A DNA stretch of 64,000 bases from NCBI RefSeq assembly GCF_024305035.1, contig NZ_JAMWZB010000003.1:62001-126000 (forward strand), in the 5' to 3' direction. Each line of letters begins with the position of its first letter. Positions within the stretch are counted from its first letter, which is position 1. Below the pieces are notes generated by a model that saw only the letters and a program-made list of their open reading frames with translations, did no database searches and was not told the origin of the DNA. The DNA comes from Algoriphagus sp. (GTDB lineage Bacteria > Bacteroidota > Bacteroidia > Cytophagales > Cyclobacteriaceae). Of the stretch, positions 19,991 through 28,250 are shown in pieces. The position numbers were made by a program, and so were the translations under genes.

Positions 19991-20211
19991 GATTTTCTTT
20001 TGTTTGATTAATGCTACGATGATAGCTCCTTTTCCAAAAGAAAAATATGATGAAAATCACTCGCTTAGCTGATGTTAAGGTAGGCTTGTTTTCTTGAAAT
20101 TGAGTTTGATACTTGAACTCTGAATTTTTTTTTGTGGAAAGGATTTGAATCAAAAACTAAATCGCTAACCTGACGTAGTTTAAGTTAATTCACTTTCCTA
20201 GGAACCTATTG

Positions 20212-20601
20212 ATGCTAAAAATTCTGCCCTTTGTTTTGTCTTTACTGATTTCTGCGGTTCATTTTTCTCAGGCCCAATCGGTGGATGGGGTTGCCTTGGC
20301 TGATATCGAGTCCACTTATATTGAACTTACCGGAAGGGGTAAAATCTTTACACGTGATATTCGAATCGAGGTGGATTTTGGCCAAGATAGGTCGAAAGGA
20401 AGAATCAGCGATTCCCAACTTATTGATGAGCAGGGAAATGTGATTCTCTTTCACTCCATGATCGATGCGCTTAACTTTTTTGATGCGCTTGGCTATGAGT
20501 ATATTGATAGAGGAGATATTGTGGAAGATCAGCCTATTACGTATTTATTGAGAAAAAAAAAGAAAGAATTTGATCTGGCAAATAGTCCGGCTAGGGAGTA
20601 G
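20212..20601 (+). CDS. Small exported protein of unknown function, 129 aa
   Basis: Not recognised. The ATG at 20212 (a TTG lies just before it) gives a signal peptide MLKILPFVLSLLISAVHF ending AQAQ-like (FSQAQ). The mature part is about 105 residues, charged and rich in aspartate, with no cysteine, and ends in a lysine-rich stretch (RKKKKEFD). It reads towards the DUF5995 gene and stops seven bases before that gene's stop. Confidence 0.55.
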   Translation: MLKILPFVLSLLISAVHFSQAQSVDGVALADIESTYIELTGRGKIFTRDIRIEVDFGQDRSKGRISDSQLIDEQGNVILFHSMIDALNFFDALGYEYIDRGDIVEDQPITYLLRKKKKEFDLANSPARE

Positions 20602-20607
20602 GGCAAT

Positions 20608-21300
20608 TCAGAAAATCCGTAATAATTTTTCCCCTCGCTCAAAGACTTCCGCTTCTTGTTTAAGGATGATTTCTTTGCGTTTTTCTGGAGATTTGGCCTC
20701 AAGTAGGAGTTCGGAAACTTCCCAAACATCGGTACGCCAAGAACTGATCAGTCTTGATAGAATCCATTCATCGATCGGCCCAAGAATGTTATCAATAATA
20801 GCTAAGGAAGGTGAAATAGGTTTGATGATAGTTTCCTGAACCTCATCGATGGAAGCAGAAATAATCTGATTGACCAGTTGGTGATCCTCTTTTCTGAGTA
20901 TTTTTTTCGGCCTATCGCAGTTGGGCCATTCGGTTTCTAGGCAATCATAAAGCGCCAAGGGAAGATCATAATTAATGTGTGCATTGATTCCTAACAGAAG
21001 GTTTTGAAGCACATGGGTTTCAGGGTTTTTGGTAGCGTCATGGGCTTGCTTCCATACTTGGGGAACCTCAGGATGCTCCGCCTGATAAAGGTCTAGGGCA
21101 TCAAAGTAATATTCGGAAAAACGAACCAATAAATTACTGACCCATTGGGGATCTTTAAAATGTTTTGTGCCGATAGCCGAATACATATTCTGGCTCATCA
21201 GGGTATAGCATTGTAGAAAAATATGTCTTCGATCACCAATAGTTTCCCATTGGATAGATTCCTGCGTCATCCGATGAAGTAGGCTGGTGATGGAATTCAT
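20608..21300 (-). CDS. DUF5995 family protein, 230 aa
   Basis: A predicted all-helical cytoplasmic protein. The stretch LLLGINAHINYDLPLAL (about residues 101-117) with its H-I-N-Y-D core is the part recognised from DUF5995, and W-x-x-D-V-W-E near residue 190 recurs in the family. Conserved histidine, aspartate and glutamate residues hint at metal binding or a heme-oxygenase-like bundle, but no activity is known. It stands alone, with 123 bases before the XRE gene downstream of whose stop it begins. Confidence 0.6.
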   Translation of the reverse strand: MNSITSLLHRMTQESIQWETIGDRRHIFLQCYTLMSQNMYSAIGTKHFKDPQWVSNLLVRFSEYYFDALDLYQAEHPEVPQVWKQAHDATKNPETHVLQNLLLGINAHINYDLPLALYDCLETEWPNCDRPKKILRKEDHQLVNQIISASIDEVQETIIKPISPSLAIIDNILGPIDEWILSRLISSWRTDVWEVSELLLEAKSPEKRKEIILKQEAEVFERGEKLLRIF

Positions 21301-21423
21301 ATGGTTAAACTAGAGCTTAGACTTCAATAATGGAGGGTACTGGTTTCGTTTGAACTAGAGATAGGCTAAACTAGCAAATTTTTTAAAAGAATATCCTTCC
21401 AGAATTAAACTATAGGAATATTC

Positions 21424-21621
21424 TCACTCCGGTTGATAAAGGAAAAGTTGCTCGATGGGGAGTTTGAAAAGTTGGGACATTTTGAAAGCTGTGGTCAAAC
21501 TGGGATCGAATTTTTCTTTCTCAATGGCATTGATGGATTGCCGGGAAACCCCTAGGATTTCTGCCAATTCCTCTTGAGTCAATTTACGCTCTACTCGAAG
21601 TTCTCTGATACGGTTTTTCAT
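21424..21621 (-). CDS. Small XRE-type HTH regulator, 65 aa
   Basis: A minimal helix-turn-helix protein: KLTQEELAEILGVSRQSINAIEK is the HTH, followed by a short C-terminal tail. It resembles YozG/YgzD-type regulators of about 65 residues. Its ATG overlaps the stop of the upstream membrane-protein gene by four bases (ATGA), so the two are translationally coupled. Regulator and small membrane protein pairs of this kind usually control their own promoter; the TTTACA dyads at 22040-22102 are candidate operators. Confidence 0.85.
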   Translation of the reverse strand: MKNRIRELRVERKLTQEELAEILGVSRQSINAIEKEKFDPSLTTAFKMSQLFKLPIEQLFLYQPE

Positions 21622-22019
21622 TGAAATCGTTTGAGATTGATAATCGTGCTAATCAAGTAGGTAATGCCGATAAACATCACCAAAAAAGAGATTTCTGCAT
21701 CTCCCGAAATAAGATTAGTGGTATCCAAAAGGGAATAGGTCAAACCTATGACAACACTGAGCCCTAAAGTAAGTGCCATCGCTTCGAGATGGATTTTTCG
21801 TTCAAACTCGTCAAAGTGGTTGAACAAATCTCGATTGGCTGAAATCATCAGAATTCCATTGATCAGATTGACGGTGATGGCAAATGTGGTCAGGAAAATG
21901 TGATCATCCCAGATAAACTTTGGTCCGAAGGTAGCCATTGCCAAAGTTGCTACCCAAGTCCAAGTCCAGACGGCTAGTCTAATGATTCTTTTTTTACGTT
22001 CCAGCTTCATAGTTTTCAT
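21618..22019 (-). CDS. Small four-helix membrane protein, 133 aa
   Basis: No family recognised. Four hydrophobic segments are visible (about residues 13-30, 36-55, 79-97 and 108-126), with a basic N-terminus (LERKKRIIR) that places it inside. It is coupled to the XRE regulator by an ATGA overlap. ATG codons at 22019 and 22010 are both possible starts. It may sequester or modulate the regulator at the membrane (inference). Confidence 0.6.
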   Translation of the reverse strand: MKTMKLERKKRIIRLAVWTWTWVATLAMATFGPKFIWDDHIFLTTFAITVNLINGILMISANRDLFNHFDEFERKIHLEAMALTLGLSVVIGLTYSLLDTTNLISGDAEISFLVMFIGITYLISTIINLKRFQ

Positions 22020-22565
22020 CCTGATTTTGTAAGGTTTACTTTACAAATGTAAATAAGATTTTACAAAAGTCAAGTTTTATTTACTTTTTTTTTACAAGTA
22101 AATGATATAGAGTTCAAATGAAAAACTAGTTTCCCTTGCGAAAAAAGATATTGAAAATTGATCAAGTTTAATGAGTTAAAAATGAATTGATTGAATCAAG
22201 TTTGCCCGCAATTTCAGTCTTCTGTCTTGTATCAAAATTTATATGGGTTGGGAGAGGGGTAGGTTTTTATCTAGTGGTTTTTAGGTATTTGATCTTTGAA
22301 GCGTACCTAAACCTAGTTTGATCAAACATCTCTTTTCTTGAGGGCCTCAATACATAGTAAGGCTAAAACAGGATTTATACCTAAAATTAATAGTTAATTA
22401 AACCTGTTCTTGTAGCAAATCAAGAAGGATTGAATGATCAATTATGGTGTGGGGTTTATTCCTTAATTTTTTATCTGGTTTAATTATAAATTACTGTTTT
22501 TCTTATTCTTATAAAAACATTTGTCCATCTCTAAGCCGTTAATATTTCGTAACCAAAATAATAAA
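22020..22565. other. 546-base stretch without a gene
   Basis: A/T-rich. The left end holds the TTTACA dyads described separately. A weak stem TAGGTA...TACCTA can be drawn near 22284-22312. I see no reading frame, tRNA-like fold or strong terminator in the rest; the small cysteine-rich protein gene begins at its right end. Confidence 0.5.
22040..22102 (-). promoter_or_regulatory. Two TTTAC-N2-GTAAA dyads, candidate operator of the XRE module
   Basis: TTTACA-AA-TGTAAA at 22040-22053 and TTTAC-AA-GTAAA at 22091-22102 are perfect dyads with the same centre, about 50 bases apart. Further TTTACA/TTGTAA half-sites lie between and beside them (22027-22070). They sit 21-80 bases upstream of the membrane-protein/XRE operon start, where an autoregulating XRE repressor would bind. 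Confidence 0.5.
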
Positions 22566-22796
22566 ATGATGGAAAAAGTTTGTTCAAATTGTAATTATTG
22601 GCAGCCAGAAGCACCTGTAGTTGCCCAGAAGGAAAATTATGGAGAATGTAATAAACTGAGTCATTTGGAATCAAAAATGGATCCGGACTACATTATTCCA
22701 GTACTTAATAATGGAAAGCCCGTAGGTCCTGACACCAAATCGATTGAGTTTATCACTGGATCAAATTTTGGATGTAATCAGTTTGCCAGTGCTTAA
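22566..22796 (+). CDS. Small cysteine-rich protein, 76 aa
   Basis: Not recognised as a named family. ATG at 22566 or 22569. It has four cysteines arranged C-S-N-C-x-x-W near the start, G-E-C-N in the middle and F-G-C-N-Q-F at the end, the pattern of a small zinc- or iron-sulfur-binding knot. There is no signal peptide. A hairpin with T-run follows. Confidence 0.6.
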   Translation: MMEKVCSNCNYWQPEAPVVAQKENYGECNKLSHLESKMDPDYIIPVLNNGKPVGPDTKSIEFITGSNFGCNQFASA

Positions 22797-22826
22797 ATTG
22801 ACATACTAACTACTAGCGTAAATTTG

Positions 22827-22857
22827 CCTGTCGGAATTTTTATTCGGCAGGTTTATT
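22827..22857 (+). terminator. Terminator after the small cysteine-rich gene
   Basis: GCCTGTCGGAAT pairs with ATTCGGCAGG (22842-22851) with one wobble and is followed by a T-rich run. Confidence 0.55.
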
Positions 22858-22872
22858 TTTTTCTAAATCAAA

Positions 22873-22902
22873 AAAAGCAGGCTTCAAGGAAAGCCTGCTT
22901 TT
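22873..22902. terminator. Bidirectional terminator between the small gene and the OmpA gene
   Basis: AAAAGCAGGCTT (22873-22884) pairs perfectly with AAGCCTGCTTTT (22891-22902), with an A-run before and a T-run after, so it can end transcripts from both sides. It lies 38 bases past the stop of the OmpA gene. Confidence 0.75.
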
Positions 22903-22940
22903 ACTATAGTTGTGGTAGTCAAATTTTTTGAAACAGAGGA

Positions 22941-23783
22941 TTACATCATCGCAAAAAACATATCCAAATCAGGGATCAACACAATGCGGGTTCTTCGATT
23001 TCGAGCCATATTTTCAGGGGTGTCATTGTCTACGAGTGGCATGTAGCTGGCACGACCTGCGGCAATCATTTTTTCCGGGGCTACTTGGTATTTTTCCTGA
23101 AGTTCCCGAACAATGGAAGTTGCTCTTTTGACCGATAAGTCCCAGTTATCCTGGACCACCGCGTTGGAGATGGATCGTGGATCAGTGTGTCCTTCAATCA
23201 TCACTTGCAAGCTGGGTTCGGAATTGATTACTTCTGCTAGTTTTTCTAAGAGAGGACTCGCTTTTTGGTTAATTCGGTAGCTTGCAGTGTTAAAGAGCAA
23301 CTTGTCAGAAACCGAGATCATCACTACGGTGTTTTCGATGCTGATATCGATATCATCTTCCTCATCACTTTCCGATGCAATGGACTGCTTGATATTGTGC
23401 TCTATTGCGAGATTGACCGAGTCTTCCATTGTTTTGGCTTCGGCCAAAAGTTCCGGATCTACGTTTTGAAGGGTTTGATCAAGTTTGGCTCTTTGATTTT
23501 TGGAAATCGGAACTGTTCCGTCAAAGCTCAGCATGGAATTATTGCTTTCTTCCAGCTGAGTGTTGGTGTCCCTTAAGCTATTGATACGGGCATTGTATTC
23601 TGCTACTCTACGCTCGATAGCGGCCATTTTTTCTTCCAGCTCAGCTTTTTCTTGATTGGTCTCTGCCAGTTCGGACTGAGTTTTAAATAGGTTGCCTTCC
23701 AGTTCGGTGTACTTTTTTTTCGATACACAGGAAAAGGTTAGCGTGGCACCCACTAGAGTTACTAGGACTATTGATTTTTTCAT
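22941..23783 (-). CDS. OmpA-family lipoprotein, about 280 aa
   Basis: The ATG at 23783 (MKKSIVLVTLVGATLTFSC) gives a lipoprotein signal with lipobox LTFSC; upstream starts spoil it. A coiled coil follows (about residues 25-85, alternating E/L/K), then a C-terminal OmpA domain with the peptidoglycan-binding signature IEGHTDPRS, NWDLSVKRAT and ARNRRTRIVLIPD. It probably anchors the outer membrane to the cell wall. Monocistronic, with a bidirectional terminator downstream. Confidence 0.88.
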   Translation of the reverse strand: MKKSIVLVTLVGATLTFSCVSKKKYTELEGNLFKTQSELAETNQEKAELEEKMAAIERRVAEYNARINSLRDTNTQLEESNNSMLSFDGTVPISKNQRAKLDQTLQNVDPELLAEAKTMEDSVNLAIEHNIKQSIASESDEEDDIDISIENTVVMISVSDKLLFNTASYRINQKASPLLEKLAEVINSEPSLQVMIEGHTDPRSISNAVVQDNWDLSVKRATSIVRELQEKYQVAPEKMIAAGRASYMPLVDNDTPENMARNRRTRIVLIPDLDMFFAMM

Positions 23784-24051
23784 AGTAGTAAAAGTTTTGT
23801 TGGTTTGACTTGGATTTTGCAAATCTGTTGCCAAACTCAGGAAAGTAATGGCTTCATCTATTAAAATGCGGTTTTTCGATCAATTTGGGCCTGTTTTAAA
23901 TTTAAAATCAAATCCAAAGAGCTTAATCTAAGCTAATATTTAAAACAAGAGTAAGGGGGATTCGGGTGTATTTTAGCTAGATATTTTGTCAAAAAACTTG
24001 TTTTTTTATAGAATTAGTTTCTATTTGGATAGTAGTAATTTTAATGATCAA

Positions 24052-25203
24052 ATGATGAAAATGCGTTTTTTAATTCCCTGTTTAATTTTTCTTGCCTCCT
24101 GTAGTGTTGAAGATAAACAATCTGAAGGACCCTCTGATCAAATTTCGGTGACCCTAGATACCGTTTTGGTAGATTCCGGCGATGAATTTCTATTTCTTCA
24201 AGACAACCTATTCATGTCAGAACTCTCTTCAGACGAAAGTTATTTGATTAATTTTAATCGAAGTGAGGTGGATGCTGAACGGATTGACTTAAATAATTTG
24301 GTTTTGGATCGGGTCATCCCACTAGAAAAAGAAGGTCCCAATGGAATTCCTCCCTATATTTCTTCATTTTTGATCACTCCGGAAGAAAATATCTTCATAT
24401 GGAATTATCAGTTTTACAAAATTTTTGATCAACAGGGCCAATTAATTGAAAATCTGGAATTGGAGAAGCTGGTCCCTGAGTTTTTGGGAGGGTCTGAAGT
24501 ATACCCTTCCAGGTTTTATTTAGATCCTAAAAGTCCTGACCGTTTGGTTGGCCACTTCATCAAATGGGAAGATAAAAGCTACTTTATTTTGGATATTGAT
24601 CTAAAGACAGGGTTATATACTAAAATAGACCTTCCTCTACTCGAAAAAACCCAAATCTATAATACAAATATTATGTATGATGGGAATTGGATGGGTAGTT
24701 ATGGAACTGGAATTTACCCAAACTCCAATTCAGAAAAAATTATTTTGGCTACTAATGTGTTGAATGAAGTCCAGGTTTTTGACCTGTCTTCGGATAGTTT
24801 GTATACCAAAGGCTGGGATACCCCTCTTTTGGGTAGTAAGCGCACTTATCTTCCTCCTAAGGAAGTGGATGGTGAATCTGGTGAAATAGAAGAGATTCGA
24901 AAATTAGCCGAGCAAGATATTAGCTACGGTAGTTTGATTTGGGATAAAGAAGATAAGCAGTTTTACCGCTTTTCTTCCCAGAGTTACTTTGGAGAAGAAA
25001 AGGATGAATATGGGAGTTATATCCCTACTCGATCGGATGTGTTTCTTAGTGTTTTTGATGAGAATTTAGAGCTCATCGCTGAGGCTTTGATCCCGGAATT
25101 AACCCAAAAACCCAAGCGTCATTTTGTCAAGGACGGTAAAATCTGGATGTATGAAAATAGGGATGATGAGTTGGCTTTTGTTCGGATGGAAGTCAATTTT
25201 TGA
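24052..25203 (+). CDS. DUF4221-like lipoprotein, about 383 aa
   Basis: The ATG at 24052 (MMKMRFLIPCLIFLASC) gives a lipoprotein signal with the lipobox LASC. The mature part reads like a six-bladed beta-propeller: repeated short strands separated by turns, with the N-terminal patch L-(I/V)-L-D-R-V-I-P-L-E-K-E-G-P-N-G that I recall from DUF4221 proteins of Algoriphagus-like bacteria. Function unknown. It stops one base before the stop of the convergent histidine kinase gene. Confidence 0.65.
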   Translation: MMKMRFLIPCLIFLASCSVEDKQSEGPSDQISVTLDTVLVDSGDEFLFLQDNLFMSELSSDESYLINFNRSEVDAERIDLNNLVLDRVIPLEKEGPNGIPPYISSFLITPEENIFIWNYQFYKIFDQQGQLIENLELEKLVPEFLGGSEVYPSRFYLDPKSPDRLVGHFIKWEDKSYFILDIDLKTGLYTKIDLPLLEKTQIYNTNIMYDGNWMGSYGTGIYPNSNSEKIILATNVLNEVQVFDLSSDSLYTKGWDTPLLGSKRTYLPPKEVDGESGEIEEIRKLAEQDISYGSLIWDKEDKQFYRFSSQSYFGEEKDEYGSYIPTRSDVFLSVFDENLELIAEALIPELTQKPKRHFVKDGKIWMYENRDDELAFVRMEVNF

Positions 25204-26556
25204 TCACCTAAAATTTAAACTAAATACCGTTCGTCTTCCCGGGTCAGATTCGACAGTTAAGCTACCGCGATGCAAATTCATGATTTGGCGGGAAATCGCA
25301 AGTCCGATTCCTGATCCTGTTTTTTTGGTGGTATAAAAAGGAACAAAAATCCGCTCCAAAGCCTCAGGAACGATTCCAGGTCCATTGTCTTCGATTTGAA
25401 TCATACTTCCCAGATCTCCTTGACCGATAGCTCGGATTTTAATTTGCCGGTCGGCTTGATTGGTCAGGGATTCGGAAGAGTTTTTCATCAGATTAATCAG
25501 GATCATCGTAATCTGATCAGGATCACAGCCAATTTCCAGATTTTCGGGGTTGATTTCTTTGTGTAAATAAATTTCTTTTGATTTCAAATCTTCCCGGATC
25601 AGATTACAAACATTTTCAATCAGACTTTGGACTAAAACCATTTCCTTTTTAGGTTGAGGTATATTGGTATAATCACGATAGGCATTGACAAACCTGACTA
25701 GTCCTTTGCTACGATTGGCAATCGTGTCCAGACCTTCCTGTATATCCTGAAAACCTTCCTTTTTAATTAGAAAACCCTCCTGTTGAACATAGCTATCTTC
25801 ATCCAAAATAGTACGCAGGCTTTCCACTAGGCTGGAAATCGGAGTGATTGAATTCATGATTTCATGGCGGAGAACTTTGGTCAGATTTTGCCAAGCCTCC
25901 AGTTCATTGGATTGCAGTTCGGCATTGATATTTTGGAAGGAAAGGAGAGTCCAGCTTTGGCCTTCCATTTTCAGTGAGGTGCATTGAATAATCAGTGTGA
26001 TTGAGGGGTTAACTTTAAAAGAAAGTCGCTGTCCGGGTTTCATTTCGACTACTTCTTTTAACAGAGAAGTAGAAAGCCTGCCCAAGTCGCTGATATTTCT
26101 GAATTGAGGGATTTGAAGTAAATGTTTGGCGGCATTGTTTATCACTCCGATTTTGCCTTCTGAGTTGAATGAAATAATCCCGGTATTAATATGCTGAATG
26201 ATCACCTGAAGGAAAAGCATCTGCTCCTCTTTTTCGGCGCGAGTTTGCTTGAAAACCTCCATGACTTCATTGAATGCTTTGTTGACTTCTCGAAAAGAAT
26301 TCCCCATTTTACTGTCTGAAGTGAAGGAGGAAGAAAAATCCGCAAAACGGATAGAATCCAGAAATCGAGCTAGTTTTTGGTTGATCGAATTGACAAAATA
26401 AACCATTTCTCCAGCCATCAATAAGACGATTACTCCCAAAATTAACGGTGCCAAAATCATGTCTTGGCTCAGGTAAATCCAAACCGCTAGAAAAAGCAAT
26501 CCCGTAATGGCTAGAATTCGGAGTGTGATCCCAACGGAAAATTTCCTATAAACCAT
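25204..26556 (-). CDS. Sensor histidine kinase (NtrB/NtrY-like), 450 aa
   Basis: An inner-membrane kinase paired with the sigma-54 activator upstream. Two transmembrane helices (about residues 12-29 and 34-55) enclose almost no periplasmic loop, so the signal is probably sensed in the membrane or cytoplasm. A linker and PAS-like region (about 110-215) precede HisKA with the phospho-acceptor His231 in LRHEIMNSITP, then HATPase with the N box NLMKNSSESL, DNGPGI and GSGIGLAI. Its start overlaps the end of the activator gene by 11 bases, so the two are one operon. The absence of a periplasmic sensor domain fits detection of membrane stress or of the ABC permeases themselves (inference). Confidence 0.9.
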   Translation of the reverse strand: MVYRKFSVGITLRILAITGLLFLAVWIYLSQDMILAPLILGVIVLLMAGEMVYFVNSINQKLARFLDSIRFADFSSSFTSDSKMGNSFREVNKAFNEVMEVFKQTRAEKEEQMLFLQVIIQHINTGIISFNSEGKIGVINNAAKHLLQIPQFRNISDLGRLSTSLLKEVVEMKPGQRLSFKVNPSITLIIQCTSLKMEGQSWTLLSFQNINAELQSNELEAWQNLTKVLRHEIMNSITPISSLVESLRTILDEDSYVQQEGFLIKKEGFQDIQEGLDTIANRSKGLVRFVNAYRDYTNIPQPKKEMVLVQSLIENVCNLIREDLKSKEIYLHKEINPENLEIGCDPDQITMILINLMKNSSESLTNQADRQIKIRAIGQGDLGSMIQIEDNGPGIVPEALERIFVPFYTTKKTGSGIGLAISRQIMNLHRGSLTVESDPGRRTVFSLNFR

Positions 26557-27934
26557 ATTTTTCCAATCTACGATAAAGGGAAGATCTCGTTAAGCCTAAT
26601 TCCTCTGCAGCTCGGGTGATGTGTCCATTGTGTTTTTGAAGCGCTTTTCGAATTAGAATTCGCTCCACATCCTCGATGTTAAGATGCTCAAGGCTGACAT
26701 TTTCTTCGGTTTTTTCGGGCTGCCCCATTTTTTGGAGAAAAAGATCTTCCGGTTGTAGGACGTTATGATTGGACATGATGACAGCCCGCTCAATACTGTG
26801 TTGCAGTTCGCGTATATTTCCGGGCCAGTGGTACTTACTCATGCGTTTGACCAAGGGTTCGGATGCTTTTCGGATTTCTTTATTGTATTTTTTGGAATAG
26901 TAACTGATAAAATGATCGGCCAAAAGTGGAATATCTTCCACCCGATCTCGGAGCGGAGGTAAGGTGATTTCTATAGTATTGATCCGGTAAAGTAAATCTT
27001 GCCGGAAGGTATGATCATAAACCATGTTGTATATCGGCATATTGGTTGCAGAGATCAATCGGATATTGACATCTACCGCTCGGTTTGCCCCAACTCGAGT
27101 GATTTGACGGTTTTGAAGGGCAGCTAGAAGTTTGGCTTGGAGTGCCAAAGGTAGGTTGCCGATTTCGTCCAGAAAAAGAGTCCCCTTATGTGCTTGCTCA
27201 AATCTTCCTGCCCGGTCCTCTTTGGCATCGGTAAAGGATCCTTTTTTATGTCCGAAAAGTTCTGATTCAAATAATGTCGTAGTAATTGATCCCAAATCAA
27301 CTCCAACAAAAGCTTCTCGGCTTCGTCGGGAGTTTCGGTGAATTGCCCGGGCGATTAGTTCTTTGCCTGTGCCATTTTCACCTAGAATTAATACATTGGC
27401 ATCAGTAGAGGCCACTCGCTCAATGGTTTCAAATACTTTTTGCATCGCAGGACTTTGCCCGATGATGTCTTTGAATTTATCATCGATATCCTGGTGCAGG
27501 GTGGCTTTTTGATCTCTGAGAAGATTGACTTCAAGTTTTTTCTGTCTGAGCTGAAGAGCGGAATTTAAGGTGGCCAATAAGCGTTCATTCTCCCAAGGTT
27601 TCAAAACAAAATCGGTCGCCCCTTCTTTGATCGCTTTCACGGCAAGATTGACATCCCCATAAGCAGTGATAAGGACTACGACCGCAGAAGGGTCTAATTC
27701 TAAGATTCGATCCAACCAATAAAATCCTTCCTGTCCTGAACTTACATCTTTGGTGAAATTCATGTCGAGTAAAATCACATCGTAGTTTTCGTTATGCGTG
27801 AGTATAGGAAGCAAATCAGGATTGGTCTCCGTATCCACCTGGGCGAAATGCCGCTTAAGAAAAATCTTCGCTGCTTTGAGCAAGTCTTCATTGTCATCTA
27901 CAATTAGGATTTTTCCCATTCGTTGCTCGTTCAT
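26546..27934 (-). CDS. Sigma-54-dependent response regulator (NtrC type), 462 aa
   Basis: Three domains: receiver (residues about 8-120) with phospho-acceptor Asp57 in ILLDMNF; AAA+ domain (about 155-390) with Walker A GENGTGKE (185-192) and Walker B GTLFLDEIGN (251-260); and a C-terminal Fis-type HTH (GHITRAAEELGLTRSSLYRR). The loop that touches sigma-54, normally GAFTGA, reads GSFTDA (232-237): F and T are kept, A and G are changed. It is cotranscribed with the kinase and divergent from the adaptor gene. The TGTTCG/CGAACA operators placed about 70 bases before sigma-54-like elements in this locus are its likely binding sites. Confidence 0.92.
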   Translation of the reverse strand: MNEQRMGKILIVDDNEDLLKAAKIFLKRHFAQVDTETNPDLLPILTHNENYDVILLDMNFTKDVSSGQEGFYWLDRILELDPSAVVVLITAYGDVNLAVKAIKEGATDFVLKPWENERLLATLNSALQLRQKKLEVNLLRDQKATLHQDIDDKFKDIIGQSPAMQKVFETIERVASTDANVLILGENGTGKELIARAIHRNSRRSREAFVGVDLGSITTTLFESELFGHKKGSFTDAKEDRAGRFEQAHKGTLFLDEIGNLPLALQAKLLAALQNRQITRVGANRAVDVNIRLISATNMPIYNMVYDHTFRQDLLYRINTIEITLPPLRDRVEDIPLLADHFISYYSKKYNKEIRKASEPLVKRMSKYHWPGNIRELQHSIERAVIMSNHNVLQPEDLFLQKMGQPEKTEENVSLEHLNIEDVERILIRKALQKHNGHITRAAEELGLTRSSLYRRLEKYGL

Positions 27935-27967
27935 GGACTGACAGGTTTAGTTTTTTGTTTTTTTTAC

Positions 27968-28052
27968 TGCCTTGTGTTGTTCCAAAAGTTTGCCGAATTT
28001 TTGAAGCCTTTCTTTTTTTTAGAAAAGTGCCATTTTCGGACAAAAATGACGG
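27968..28052 (-). promoter_or_regulatory. Candidate autoregulatory site of the activator-kinase operon
   Basis: CGGACA-N4-TGACGG at 28037-28052 matches two of the three hexamers of the locus operator. On the minus strand TGGAAC starts at 27984, 53 bases away, with GGCA at the same offset as in the adaptor promoter. The activator ATG is 50 bases further on at 27934. The spacing is shorter than the 60-62 bases seen elsewhere and the -24 element is imperfect. Confidence 0.35.
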
Positions 28053-28113
28053 ATTTTGAACAGGCAATCCAAAGATAGGAACTGAACGGCTTATTTCAGT
28101 CCTGAGTCACTTT

Positions 28114-28217
28114 TGTTCGCTGACGGACGAAAATGTTCGAGAATTGCTTTTCTAAAATTCTCCAAATGGGGTATTGAGTGGTTTTTGAGCGAATTTTTGC
28201 TGGCACAGCCTTTGGCA
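28114..28217 (+). promoter_or_regulatory. Operator and sigma-54-like promoter of the adaptor unit (copy 1)
   Basis: Operator: TGTTCG (28114-28119), N4, CGGACG (28124-28129), N4, TGTTCG (28134-28139). After 62 bases TGGCAC begins at 28201, with TTTGGC at positions 11-16 of the element. The adaptor ATG is at 28251, about 25 bases after the expected transcription start. Confidence 0.65.
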
Positions 28218-28250
28218 ATTCCTGACCAAGCCCAAAAGGGCGAATGCATC

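Larger units (their letters stand above)
27935..28250. other. Divergent control region between the activator and the adaptor gene
   Basis: A 316-base stretch without a gene. It holds a two-hexamer site (28037-28052), the full three-hexamer operator (28114-28139) and a TGGCAC element (28201) towards the adaptor gene, and a possible minus-strand TGGAAC element (27984-27979) towards the activator gene. These are listed separately. Confidence 0.6.

Noticed and set aside
28113-28250. Upstream extension of the adaptor gene
   Set aside because: The extension would run through the operator and TGGCAC promoter and place a hydrophobic segment unlike an adaptor N-terminus; the ATG at 28251 fits the family.
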